Origin: JAHDCJ01 sp039028895
GTDB lineage: Bacteria; Bacteroidota; Bacteroidia; Chitinophagales; Saprospiraceae
Reading direction: 5' to 3'
DNA length: 64,000 bases
Assembly: GCA_039028895.1 (NCBI GenBank)
Contig: JBCCHF010000016.1
Span: 57,270-121,269 of the forward strand
Shown: piece by piece, positions 51,908 to 60,305 of the stretch
Layout of the letters: each line of letters starts with the position of its first letter
Position numbering within the stretch: the first letter of the stretch is position 1
The notes under the pieces: model-generated
Told to the model about the DNA's origin: nothing
The model's database searches: none
What the model saw: the letters and a program-made list of their open reading frames with translations, nothing else
Made by a program: the position numbers and the translations under genes

Positions 51908-54814
51908 TTATTCTACTTCTTCGTAAGCCTCGATTGGCGGGCAGGTGCAAATCAGGTTGCGATCTCCTAAAGTGTTATTTACTCTACCTACTGCAACCCA
52001 AAATTTGGTATCTGCAACGAATGGCAAGGGGAAAGCCGCTTTTTCCCTGGAATAGGGATGTAGCCATTGGTCTTTAGTTATCATCCCGATGCTATGTGGC
52101 GCATTATGTAATACATTATTCTCTGCATCTGCTGTTCCTGCAGCCACTTCCTCAATCTCTTTATGGATTTGTAACAAAGCATCGCAAAAACGATCTAATT
52201 CATCCTTGCCTTCGCTCTCGGTTGGTTCTATCATAATAGTTCCGGCAACTGGAAATGATAGTGTAGGTGCATGAAAACCATAATCCATCAACCTTTTGGC
52301 AACATCTTCAGCCTGAATATTCAGAGATTTGAATTGACGAAGATCAACAATCATTTCGTGAGCAGCTCTTCCATTTTCTCCTGAATAGAGGATAGGATAA
52401 TCGTCCTCAAGACGCTTCTTAATATAATTGGCATTAAGAATGGCATATTTTGTAGAATCGATTAATCCACTTTTACCCAATAGCCTAATGTAAGCATAGG
52501 AAATCAAAAGAATACTGGCACTGCTCCATGGTGCCGATGATATGGCCCTGATTCCCTTTTCCCCACCTGTTTTTGCAAAAACATGTGACGGCAAATAAGG
52601 CGCAAGACTGTCATTGACACAAATAGGTCCCATGCCTGGTCCACCGCCTCCATGTGGGATACTGAACGTCTTGTGTAAGTTAAGGTGGCAAACATCAGCA
52701 CCAATAATAGCAGGGTTAGTCAGGCCAACTTGGGCATTCATATTAGCCCCATCCATGTAGACCTTGCCGCCATTTTCATGAACGATGTCGCAAATTTCTT
52801 TGATACTAGTCTCAAAAACACCATGAGTGGATGGATAGGTCACCATCAGGGAATTGAGATTATCTTTGTGGAGTTCTGCTTTGGTACGAAGATCTTCAAG
52901 ATCGATATTACCATGATCATCACATTTAACAACGACAACCTTGAGGCCACACATTACTGCTGAAGCTGGGTTGGTCCCATGGGCGGAGGATGGTATTAAT
53001 GCAATATTCCGATGACCTTCTCCCCTGTCCTGATGATAAGCATAAATAGTCAATAATCCAGCATATTCGCCTTGAGCGCCTGAATTTGGTTGTAATGAAC
53101 ATGCTGTGAAACCAGTTATCTCTGACAACCATTTCTCAAGTTCAGTGAATATCTGTAAATACCCTTTCGCCTGATCTAAAGGTATGAAGGGATGCAAGCC
53201 ACCGAAAGCTTCCCAGCTAACAGGGATGAGTTGTGTGGAAGCATTCAGTTTCATGGTGCAAGATCCGAGCGGAATCATGGAATGCATTAATGACAGATCC
53301 TTGTTTTCCAGTTTTTTGATATAACGCATCATTTTCGTTTCTGAATGATGACTATTAAAAACAGGATGATCCATGAAGGAACTTGACCTGATCAAAGATG
53401 AAGGCAATTTAGACTCCAGTTCTTCGGCCAGTTGATCAAAAGATTTGGCATTACCATTTTCAGCGGCAACTACTCCCCCGCTTTCTGCGAAGACAGCAAC
53501 AATATTATTGATATCCTGCTGCTGTACTGTTTCATCAAATGCGATTACTACAGCAGAATCTATTGAATAATTGAAGTTAATACCCTTTGAGAGTGCATTT
53601 TCCCTGATCTTTTCCTTTAATTCAGGTGTCGTAGAAATGCAAACTGTATCAAAGTAGTTAACATTAGTATTTTCGAATCCGAGTTTGGTCAGTTTATGTT
53701 CCAGGATGACTGTGTGACCATGAATCTGATCAGCGATTCTTTTCAGTCCTTCGGGGCCGTGGTACACCGCGTACATACCGGCCATGGTAGCAAGCAACGC
53801 TTGTGCAGTACAAATATTGGAAGTTGCCTTATCACGGCGAATATGTTGTTCGCGTGTTTGTAATGCCATTCTCAAGGCTGTATTACCCTGACTATCTTCA
53901 GAAACGCCAATTATCCTTCCGGGAATTTGACGCTTGAAATCTTCACTAGTGGCAAAATAGGCGGCGTGTGGTCCGCCAAACCCCATTGGCACACCAAATC
54001 TTTGGGTATTTCCAACAACTGCATCTGCCCCCCATTCACCGGGTGGTGTTAACAGGGTTAAACTCAACAGGTCTGCGGCAACTATGGTGTAGATACCATT
54101 GGCTGAACATTTTTCAGAAAATGCACGATAGTCTTCAGCGGCACCTTCTGCATTTGGATACTGGAGCAAGACTCCGAAAGTTTTTTCATCGGGTTCGAAA
54201 GTCTGCCAATCTCCTGTAACTACCTCAATGCCGATTGGCAAAGCCCTGGTCATGAGGATATCAAGCGTTTGTGGATATACTTTATCAGAAACAAAAATCC
54301 GGTTTATGGATTCTCCTCTATTTCGTTTATTCTTGATATCAAAAAACATAGACATGGCCTCGGCAGCAGCCGTTCCTTCGTCCAGCAAAGACGCATTGGC
54401 AATTGGGAGACCAGTAAGGTCTGAAACTACTGTCTGGAAGTTGAGCAATGCCTCTAATCTTCCCTGAGATATTTCAGCCTGATACGGTGTGTATTGCGTG
54501 TACCAGCCCGGATTTTCAAAGATATTCCTGAGGATAACTGAAGGTGTGATTGTACCATAATAACCCAGGCCGATAAATGATCGGTAGACTTTATTCTTTG
54601 CAGCAATCTTTTTTATATCATTCAAGTACTCAAACTCAGTAATTGCTTCTGGCAAATCCAGTTCTCTTTCAAGCCTTATTGATGTCGGCACGGTTTCATC
54701 TACCAGTTGTTCAAGGTCTTCACAACCAATGAGATCGAGCATTTCATTTAATTCTGAATCGTTGGGGCCAAGATGACGATTGGAGAAGCGGTCGGGTGGC
54801 TGAATATTGAGCAT
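51908..54814 (-). CDS. gcvP: Glycine dehydrogenase (decarboxylating), P-protein
   Basis: 968 residues from ATG 54814 (MLNIQPPDRFSNRHLGPNDSELNEML), which is the usual start; the frame extends upstream across the promoter. The full two-domain homodimeric form is present. The PLP Lys is in HLNLHKTFSIPHGGGGPGMGPIC and other signatures are FIGLGYYGTITPSVILRNI and PNSGAQGEYAGLLTI. It decarboxylates glycine and passes the aminomethyl group to the H protein. The T and H genes are not in the window. Confidence 0.97.
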   Translation of the reverse strand: MLNIQPPDRFSNRHLGPNDSELNEMLDLIGCEDLEQLVDETVPTSIRLERELDLPEAITEFEYLNDIKKIAAKNKVYRSFIGLGYYGTITPSVILRNIFENPGWYTQYTPYQAEISQGRLEALLNFQTVVSDLTGLPIANASLLDEGTAAAEAMSMFFDIKNKRNRGESINRIFVSDKVYPQTLDILMTRALPIGIEVVTGDWQTFEPDEKTFGVLLQYPNAEGAAEDYRAFSEKCSANGIYTIVAADLLSLTLLTPPGEWGADAVVGNTQRFGVPMGFGGPHAAYFATSEDFKRQIPGRIIGVSEDSQGNTALRMALQTREQHIRRDKATSNICTAQALLATMAGMYAVYHGPEGLKRIADQIHGHTVILEHKLTKLGFENTNVNYFDTVCISTTPELKEKIRENALSKGINFNYSIDSAVVIAFDETVQQQDINNIVAVFAESGGVVAAENGNAKSFDQLAEELESKLPSSLIRSSSFMDHPVFNSHHSETKMMRYIKKLENKDLSLMHSMIPLGSCTMKLNASTQLIPVSWEAFGGLHPFIPLDQAKGYLQIFTELEKWLSEITGFTACSLQPNSGAQGEYAGLLTIYAYHQDRGEGHRNIALIPSSAHGTNPASAVMCGLKVVVVKCDDHGNIDLEDLRTKAELHKDNLNSLMVTYPSTHGVFETSIKEICDIVHENGGKVYMDGANMNAQVGLTNPAIIGADVCHLNLHKTFSIPHGGGGPGMGPICVNDSLAPYLPSHVFAKTGGEKGIRAISSAPWSSASILLISYAYIRLLGKSGLIDSTKYAILNANYIKKRLEDDYPILYSGENGRAAHEMIVDLRQFKSLNIQAEDVAKRLMDYGFHAPTLSFPVAGTIMIEPTESEGKDELDRFCDALLQIHKEIEEVAAGTADAENNVLHNAPHSIGMITKDQWLHPYSREKAAFPLPFVADTKFWVAVGRVNNTLGDRNLICTCPPIEAYEEVE

Positions 54815-54845
54815 ATGAGTGTATTGATTTTGCTGATAAGTTCCG

Positions 54846-54853
54846 CAAATATA
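54846..54853 (-). promoter_or_regulatory. -7 promoter element (TATATTTG) of gcvP
   Basis: Minus-strand TATATTTGCGG, a full TAnnTTTG match, 31 bases upstream of the ATG at 54814. It lies inside the longer in-frame extension, which argues for the shorter start. Confidence 0.7.
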
Positions 54854-54924
54854 CGCAGAGTTTTGTACAACAAACATCAAAAATGGCAACAAGGTTTTAA
54901 AGAAAAAACAAGGCTGGTAAAAGC

Positions 54925-57147
54925 TTATTCAATCCTGAGAACCGAGGTGACTGATTCGTCTTTCTGTAGGGTATTGATCAGGAAGTTAAGTTGATCGGTA
55001 TTATTGACAACAACGCTTATTCGCCCTTCGTAATAACCATCATTGCCATCGAGGGCAATAGAGCGCATATTAACCCTTAATTGGTTGGTCAGAATATTGG
55101 TAATTCGCTGGACTACACCGATATCATCGATGCCTGTAATCCTGAGATCTGCCACAAATGAAGAATCGTAGGTGGTGACCCATTCTGCCTTCATGACTCG
55201 ATAGCCATAATTGGCCATAAGGTGGGTTGCATTTGGACAATTGCTCCGATGGATTTTTGTACCATCATGGGAAGAGGTGAATGCGAAAATATCATCACCC
55301 TGAACCGGGTTACAGCAAGTTGCTAGCGAATAAACATAGAGATCGGCATTTTCGCCATTAATGAGCAATTTTGGCTTAGGTTTCTTCTTTCGATTGGTCT
55401 CTCCCGGTAGTGGCTTTGCGGTCCTTTCACGAATCTTGGTTTCGATTTTTACCAATCGGCCGCTTTCAACCGAAAAAGCCTTCAGCATTTCCTTCGGATC
55501 GATATGTCCGTTAGCAATTTCGTAGTACAGATCAACATGAGAGGGCATTCCAAGGGAATTGACAATGACATCTACATTTTCAGGATCGAAATCTGCTTTA
55601 ATCCCTTTGAACTTGCGCATCAGGGTCTCTTTCCCGATTTCTCCTGCTTTGCGTTTTTCTTCTTTTAGGGAGGAGCGAATTTTGGATTTAGCCTTTCCAG
55701 TAACCACCATTTTCAGCCAGCCTTCATTTGGTTTCTGGTTTTTATTGGTTACAACCAATAAACGATCACCGTTTTTGAGTTGGTAGCTTAGTGGTACCTG
55801 TCGTTCGTCAACTTTAACACCAACACAATGATACCCGACTTCTGAGTGAATATCAAAAGCAAAGTCAAGTGCGGTTGACCCTTTCGGAAACATTCTCATC
55901 TCTCCTTTCGGGGTAAAAACATACACCTCTTCGGAGAATAGATTACTACGGAAATCGTTCAAAAAATCAACAGCATCACCTTCCGGAGACTCCAGCATTT
56001 CACGGACTTTTCCAAGCCAGATATCAAAAACATTATCTGATGGATTCGGGTTGGTAGTCTTGTATTTCCAGTGAGCAGCATACCCTTTTTCAGCAATCTC
56101 GTCCATTCGTACTGACCTGATCTGCACTTCTACAAAACGTGCCTTTGGCCCTAATACAGTGGTGTGCAAAGATTCGTATCCATTGGCTTTGGGCGTAGAG
56201 ATCCAATCTTTTAACCTTTCGGGAACGGGCGTATAAATGTCTGTGATCATTGAATAGACGTTCCAGCAACTGGATTTTTCCATTTCCATGGGAACATCAA
56301 GAATGATCCTTACAGCAAAGATGTCGTAAACCTGTTCGAATGGTACTTTCTTGCGTTTGATCTTCCGGGAGATTGAGTAAACAGATTTAACCCTTCCGGA
56401 TATCCTGTACTCGATTCCTGAGTTTTCAAGTTTTTCCTTGAGCGGCTTGAGAAACAAATTGATATACCGATCACGTTCCTTTTTCGTTTTCTGAAGCTTA
56501 TTGGCGATTTGCTTATAGGTTTCAGGCTCGGTGATCTTCATGCAAAGGTCTTCAAATTCAGTTTTGAATGCATAAAGCCCTAGTCGGTGCGCCAGTGGTG
56601 CATATATATAGGCTGTTTCTGACGCAATTTTCAGTTGTTTGTGTTTGGGCATTGACCCAAGGGTCCGCATATTATGGATGCGGTCAGCCATTTTTATCAA
56701 GACTACCCGAACGTCTTTGGTCAGGGTAATCAGGATTTTCCTGAAATTTTCAGCTTGTGGGCTAGCCACATCATACAGGTTGTCGAATTTGGTCAGCCCG
56801 TCGACGATCATACCAATTTTATCTCCAAACTTGGTTTTGATGTCTTTAAGAGTCACATCGGTGTCTTCTACTACATCATGTAAAAGCGCAGATACAATAG
56901 CTGTAGGGCCCAGGCCGATCTCAACTGCACAAATGCGGGCGACTTCAATGGGATGCAGGATATAAGGTTCTCCAGACTTTCTGCGCTGTTGCTTATGTGC
57001 TTCAACCGCCATCTCGTATGCCATACGGATATTCTTGCGGTCCGTTTCGTCCATCTTGGATTTGTTGGCACGCAACAGGTTGCGGTAAGCGCGTTGGATC
57101 AGCTTCCTTTCCTGGTCTTCTTTTGTATCTTTTAATGTTACTGCCAT
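54925..57147 (-). CDS. Bifunctional (p)ppGpp synthetase/hydrolase, Rel/SpoT type
   Basis: 740 residues. An HD hydrolase domain (about 45-200) has HPIEVARICAVE and SALLHDVVEDTDVT, the latter with the HDxxED metal motif, so hydrolase activity is likely. The synthetase domain has GRVKSVYSISRKIKRKK and RLKDWISTPKANGYESLHTTV; the RxKD motif is that of bifunctional enzymes. TGS (EEVYVFTPKGEMRMFPKGSTAL), a conserved-Cys region (LATCCNPVQGDDI) and a C-terminal ACT domain follow. It controls the stringent response. Confidence 0.95.
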   Translation of the reverse strand: MAVTLKDTKEDQERKLIQRAYRNLLRANKSKMDETDRKNIRMAYEMAVEAHKQQRRKSGEPYILHPIEVARICAVEIGLGPTAIVSALLHDVVEDTDVTLKDIKTKFGDKIGMIVDGLTKFDNLYDVASPQAENFRKILITLTKDVRVVLIKMADRIHNMRTLGSMPKHKQLKIASETAYIYAPLAHRLGLYAFKTEFEDLCMKITEPETYKQIANKLQKTKKERDRYINLFLKPLKEKLENSGIEYRISGRVKSVYSISRKIKRKKVPFEQVYDIFAVRIILDVPMEMEKSSCWNVYSMITDIYTPVPERLKDWISTPKANGYESLHTTVLGPKARFVEVQIRSVRMDEIAEKGYAAHWKYKTTNPNPSDNVFDIWLGKVREMLESPEGDAVDFLNDFRSNLFSEEVYVFTPKGEMRMFPKGSTALDFAFDIHSEVGYHCVGVKVDERQVPLSYQLKNGDRLLVVTNKNQKPNEGWLKMVVTGKAKSKIRSSLKEEKRKAGEIGKETLMRKFKGIKADFDPENVDVIVNSLGMPSHVDLYYEIANGHIDPKEMLKAFSVESGRLVKIETKIRERTAKPLPGETNRKKKPKPKLLINGENADLYVYSLATCCNPVQGDDIFAFTSSHDGTKIHRSNCPNATHLMANYGYRVMKAEWVTTYDSSFVADLRITGIDDIGVVQRITNILTNQLRVNMRSIALDGNDGYYEGRISVVVNNTDQLNFLINTLQKDESVTSVLRIE

Positions 57148-57581
57148 TTGAAAATTCCGGTTTGGGAATTATGGTTACCCTAAACTAATATTTTTCCTTT
57201 TTAAAATTGAAGGTTGATTGTATTTCTTTGGTTTTTTATTGTTCTTTTTCTTTGATGAAAAAGGCCAAATTTGCTTCTTAACTATGAAGCTGAGGGAGGC
57301 CGTCAAAATACTGTTCGAACGGAGTGAGTTTATTTTGACAAGATTTTTTTTGGTTCGTTTTTTTTATCGACTGAAAAAAAATGAACAAAACCTTATGGTA
57401 AATAAACCCTCACCTATCTTCGTTAAGAACTACAAAAATTGTTCCTTTTTGATCTAAAAATTCCATTTATTAGGTTGCGATTAAAAACATTACCATTCGT
57501 TAAAAACATTTACCGAAATGTCTCTGATTATTTTAAAAAAGAATGTATCTTTGCAGTCGCTTTAAAGAAAGTGAATTTTCT
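57148..57581. repeat. AT-rich intergenic region with two hairpin-forming repeats
   Basis: 434 bp between the Rel/SpoT gene and tRNA-Leu. GTCAAAATA (57302-57310) pairs with TATTTTGAC (57331-57339), loop about 20 bases. Then GTTC-G-TTTTTTTT (57353-57365) pairs with AAAAAAAA-T-GAAC (57374-57386), loop ATCGACTG. A plus-strand frame of 79 codons runs through both, but it consists mostly of T-rich sequence and is not a gene. From memory, similar stretches with LFERSEF-like translations recur in Bacteroidota intergenic DNA, so a dispersed non-coding repeat is likely; I cannot confirm that here. Confidence 0.55.
57546..57553 (+). promoter_or_regulatory. -7 promoter element (TATCTTTG) of tRNA-Leu
   Basis: Full TAnnTTTG match followed by CAGTCGC, 28 bases upstream of the tRNA. 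It is the clearest Bacteroidota-type promoter in the window. Confidence 0.75.
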
Positions 57582-57663
57582 GCGGGTGTGGTGAAATTGG
57601 TAGACACGCTAGACTTAGGATCTAGTGCCGCGAGGCGTGGGGGTTCGAGTCCCTCCACCCGCA
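57582..57663 (+). tRNA. tRNA-Leu (anticodon UAG)
   Basis: 82 nt. The acceptor arm GCGGGTG pairs with CACCCGC, the anticodon stem CTAGA/TCTAG encloses the loop CTTAGGA with TAG as anticodon. The T arm GGGGGTTCGAGTCCC is standard and a long variable arm (TGCCGCGAGGCGT) marks a class II leucine tRNA. The discriminator base is A. No CCA end is encoded, as is common in Bacteroidota. Confidence 0.96.
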
Positions 57664-57743
57664 CTTAACTAAAAATGATGTGTAGGGCGAGAAGTTTATC
57701 CCGACTAAGCTCATTGACCATCGGGAAGTCCCTCCACCCGCAC
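57648..57743 (+). repeat. Direct repeat of the tRNA-Leu 3' end
   Basis: A 17-base copy of the tRNA tail (AGTCCCTCCACCCGCAC at 57648-57664) recurs exactly at 57727-57743, 79 bases on. Between them TCCCGA (near 57697) pairs with TCGGGA (57721-57726). Such duplicated tRNA ends occur as att scars after excision of a mobile element or as remnants of a second tRNA gene. There is no integrase gene nearby. Confidence 0.7.
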
Positions 57744-57837
57744 ATTAATGAAATCTTGATCTCGACTGTGATGATTTTTCTGGAATAAATGCAATCTCCA
57801 GATATATTTAGCTACTGTCGATTCATTCAAATTTAGG

Positions 57838-57919
57838 ACCGCAAAATGTAAATAAATTATAGTGAAAGTGTGATTCCAAGTACTTGATCATCCACTTTTG
57901 CGGCTTTACATTTTGCGGT
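57838..57919 (+). promoter_or_regulatory. 15-bp inverted repeat in the leader of trigger factor
   Basis: ACCGCAAAATGTAAA (57838-57852) and its perfect complement (57905-57919) flank 52 bases that contain the short palindromes AAGTACTT and TGATCA. The right arm ends 39 bases before the ATG at 57959. No T tract follows directly, so it looks like a regulatory RNA structure or protein-binding site rather than a terminator. Confidence 0.55.
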
Positions 57920-57958
57920 TTTGCTTTTTATATTCACTATTTTCCAGATTCCCATTAT

Positions 57959-59302
57959 ATGGCAAACATTGTTCGTGAAGACCAGGAAAACCTGACAGCA
58001 GTGGTTACTGTTAACCTGGCAAAAGGCGATTATGAACCAAAAGTTGACTCCGAACTTAAGAAACTTCGGAAAAAGCTGAAAGTTAAAGGTTTCCGTCAAG
58101 GAAAAACGCCACTTTCTTACGTAAAAAAGATCTATGGCAACCAGGTTTTGGTTGAGGAAATAAATAATGTTCTGAATGAACAACTCAATAACTACCTCCG
58201 GGAGAATGAAGTAGATATTCTCGGACAACCACTTCCAGTAGTTGACGATATGCCAGATATCGATGTCAATAAGATTGAAGATCTAGCTTTCAAATATGAG
58301 CTTGGATTGGTTCCTCAATTTGAGGTGCAAGGCATTTCAGGTGATGATGAGGTTTCCGGCTATGATATCAAAATCACATCCGAACTTATCGACAGAGAAG
58401 TTGAACGTATCAGGAAACAAGGTGGCAAGCACAGTAATCCGGAAGATATTGGAGAAAATGATGTGCTTTCGCTGGAAATCACAGAGCTCGATGGGGAAGA
58501 ACCAAAAGAAGGTGGTTTAGTCAAAACGATTTCAGCGTCCGTTGATCTCATTAAGAGTGAAGCACTCCGTACAGAGGTCATGAACCTTAAAAAAGGAGAT
58601 GAATTCAAACTCGACATCAACGACCTTGAAGACAAATCACCAGAAGACATCAGGAAATTCATCCTTGGGCTTACTGAAGAAGACGTAGTACCAGGTGATC
58701 ATTTTTCAGCAACAATTAACGACGTCAACCGCTACGAACTCGCCGAAATGAACCAGGAGTTGTTTGATAAAGTGTTTGGGCCAGGTGAGGTTGGTTCAGA
58801 AGAACAGCTTAAAGAGAAACTGGAGGAGGACCTCAAGCGCTATTACGATTCCCAAGCAGACGGGAAACTGTATGGTAACATTCAGAAACACGTCATGGAG
58901 ACTACCCAGTTTGAGTTACCTGATGAATTCCTCAAGCGCTGGCTGAAGGTTTCCAATGAAAAATTGACCGAAGAACAGATCGAAGCAGAATATGAAAGCT
59001 TTGCAGAAAACCTAAAATGGAGCCTCATCCAGGGTAAACTGGCAGAGGAGCATGACGTCAAGATCACCCAGGAAGATCTTGAGCAAAGTTTCCAGGAAAA
59101 TGTAAAAGCCTACTTCAGGGGAGCGGCAGATGAGGATATGCTTAAGCGATTTACTGCTCAAATGATGAATGATCAGAATTCAGTAAACAAACGCAGGGAG
59201 GAATTGGCGGCAGAAAGGCTATTTGCAATTCTTAAAGAAAAAGTTAAAGTCAAAAAGGAATCCATTGAATGGAAAGCCTTCGATGAACTTTTAACAAAAT
59301 AA
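57959..59302 (+). CDS. tig: Trigger factor
   Basis: 447 residues from ATG 57959 (MANIVREDQENLTAVVTVNL), an expected N terminus; the open frame extends 75 bases upstream through the inverted repeat. The ribosome-binding motif is VKGFRQGKTPLSYVKKIYG, close to the GFRxGKxP consensus. The middle (about 150-250) is the degenerate PPIase domain and the rest is helical arms. It is a ribosome-associated chaperone acting on nascent chains. clpP and clpX follow, the classic tig-clpP-clpX order. Confidence 0.95.
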   Translation: MANIVREDQENLTAVVTVNLAKGDYEPKVDSELKKLRKKLKVKGFRQGKTPLSYVKKIYGNQVLVEEINNVLNEQLNNYLRENEVDILGQPLPVVDDMPDIDVNKIEDLAFKYELGLVPQFEVQGISGDDEVSGYDIKITSELIDREVERIRKQGGKHSNPEDIGENDVLSLEITELDGEEPKEGGLVKTISASVDLIKSEALRTEVMNLKKGDEFKLDINDLEDKSPEDIRKFILGLTEEDVVPGDHFSATINDVNRYELAEMNQELFDKVFGPGEVGSEEQLKEKLEEDLKRYYDSQADGKLYGNIQKHVMETTQFELPDEFLKRWLKVSNEKLTEEQIEAEYESFAENLKWSLIQGKLAEEHDVKITQEDLEQSFQENVKAYFRGAADEDMLKRFTAQMMNDQNSVNKRREELAAERLFAILKEKVKVKKESIEWKAFDELLTK

Positions 59303-59388
59303 TTGATTGTATATTCCTGATTGAATAACTCAGCTTGTAAGAATGCAGCCGGGTTTACATTAACAAGACCTTACAAAAAATATTCAGC

Positions 59389-60078
59389 ATGTTTGATAAA
59401 AATGAATTCAGAAAATACGCCACAAGGCACTTGGGCATGAGCGGCCTGACCATCGATGATTATGCAAGAACTGCAGAAGGTTTCCGCAATATGACCCCAT
59501 ATATTATTGAAGAGCGCCAATTGAATGTCGCACAGATGGATGTGTTCTCACGTTTGATGATGGACAGAATTATTTTCCTCGGTACCGACATTAATCAGCA
59601 AGTTGCCAATATCGTAATGGCTCAATTGCTTTTCCTCGAATCTTCAGATCCAAAAAGAGATATTCAAATCTTTGTCAATAGCCCTGGTGGCAGCATCTTC
59701 GCTGGAATGGGTATGTATGACACCATGCAATATGTTTCTCCGGATGTAGTTACCATCTGCACAGGGATGGCTGCATCCATGGGTGCCGTTCTTTTAGCAG
59801 CCGGTACAGCCGGAAAACGTTCAGCTCTCAAGCATAGCCGGGTTATGATCCACCAGCCTCTGGGTGGCATGCAAGGTCAAGCGAAAGACATGGAGATCTC
59901 TTACAATCTTATTAAGAATCTCCAGAAAGAGCTTTATGAAGTGCTTGCCAAGCACAGTGGTCAACCTTACGACAAGATCGAAAAGGATTGCGATCGTGAC
60001 TACTGGATGACAGCAGCAGAAGCGCTTGAATACGGACTCATCGACGAGGTACTTGAACGTAAAGACAACAACGAATAA
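59389..60078 (+). CDS. clpP: ATP-dependent Clp protease, proteolytic subunit
   Basis: 229 residues. The catalytic triad is visible: Ser in CTGMAASMGAVLLAAG, His in VMIHQPLGGMQGQAKDMEI and Asp in the DCDRDYWM segment. An extended N terminus (MFDKNEFRKYATRHLGMSGLTIDDY) precedes the mature start, as in other Bacteroidota ClpPs. It forms the tetradecameric chamber that works with ClpX. Confidence 0.97.
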   Translation: MFDKNEFRKYATRHLGMSGLTIDDYARTAEGFRNMTPYIIEERQLNVAQMDVFSRLMMDRIIFLGTDINQQVANIVMAQLLFLESSDPKRDIQIFVNSPGGSIFAGMGMYDTMQYVSPDVVTICTGMAASMGAVLLAAGTAGKRSALKHSRVMIHQPLGGMQGQAKDMEISYNLIKNLQKELYEVLAKHSGQPYDKIEKDCDRDYWMTAAEALEYGLIDEVLERKDNNE

Positions 60079-60142
60079 TCGCAAGTCGTCCAACTTGCAT
60101 TTTAAAAGTTTGTTTACGCTTTGACTTTCTGAATAAACCCAA

Positions 60143-60229
60143 CAAATATTATTCTGCGTTGCGTTGTTTTTTCTTATCGTAGCGATGGCTATGCTTTAAA
60201 AAAAAACGCCTTAATCAAAACAATATTTG
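60143..60229 (+). repeat. Long imperfect inverted repeat between clpP and clpX
   Basis: CAAATATT (60143-60150) pairs with AATATTTG (60222-60229). Inside, GCGTTGTTTTTT pairs roughly with the AAAAAAAAACGC run around 60200-60209, around a loop ATCGTAGCGATGGCTATG. It lies in the 227 bp between the clpP stop and the clpX start and could form a long RNA hairpin. The role is unknown. Confidence 0.5.
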
Positions 60230-60305
60230 AAATGTTTCTATCTGAAAACAAAGCCCAAACAAACTCTAAATGTTATCTTTATTAACATCAAGCAACCATT
60301 AAATT

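Noticed and set aside
57218..57457. A 79-codon plus-strand open frame
   Set aside because: Mostly Phe/Lys/Leu from T-rich and A-rich hairpin arms; it runs across two inverted repeats and has no domain, so it is treated as a non-coding repeat.
57857..58228. A 123-codon minus-strand open frame
   Set aside because: Antisense to the start of trigger factor, Phe/Asn-rich translation, no start signal.
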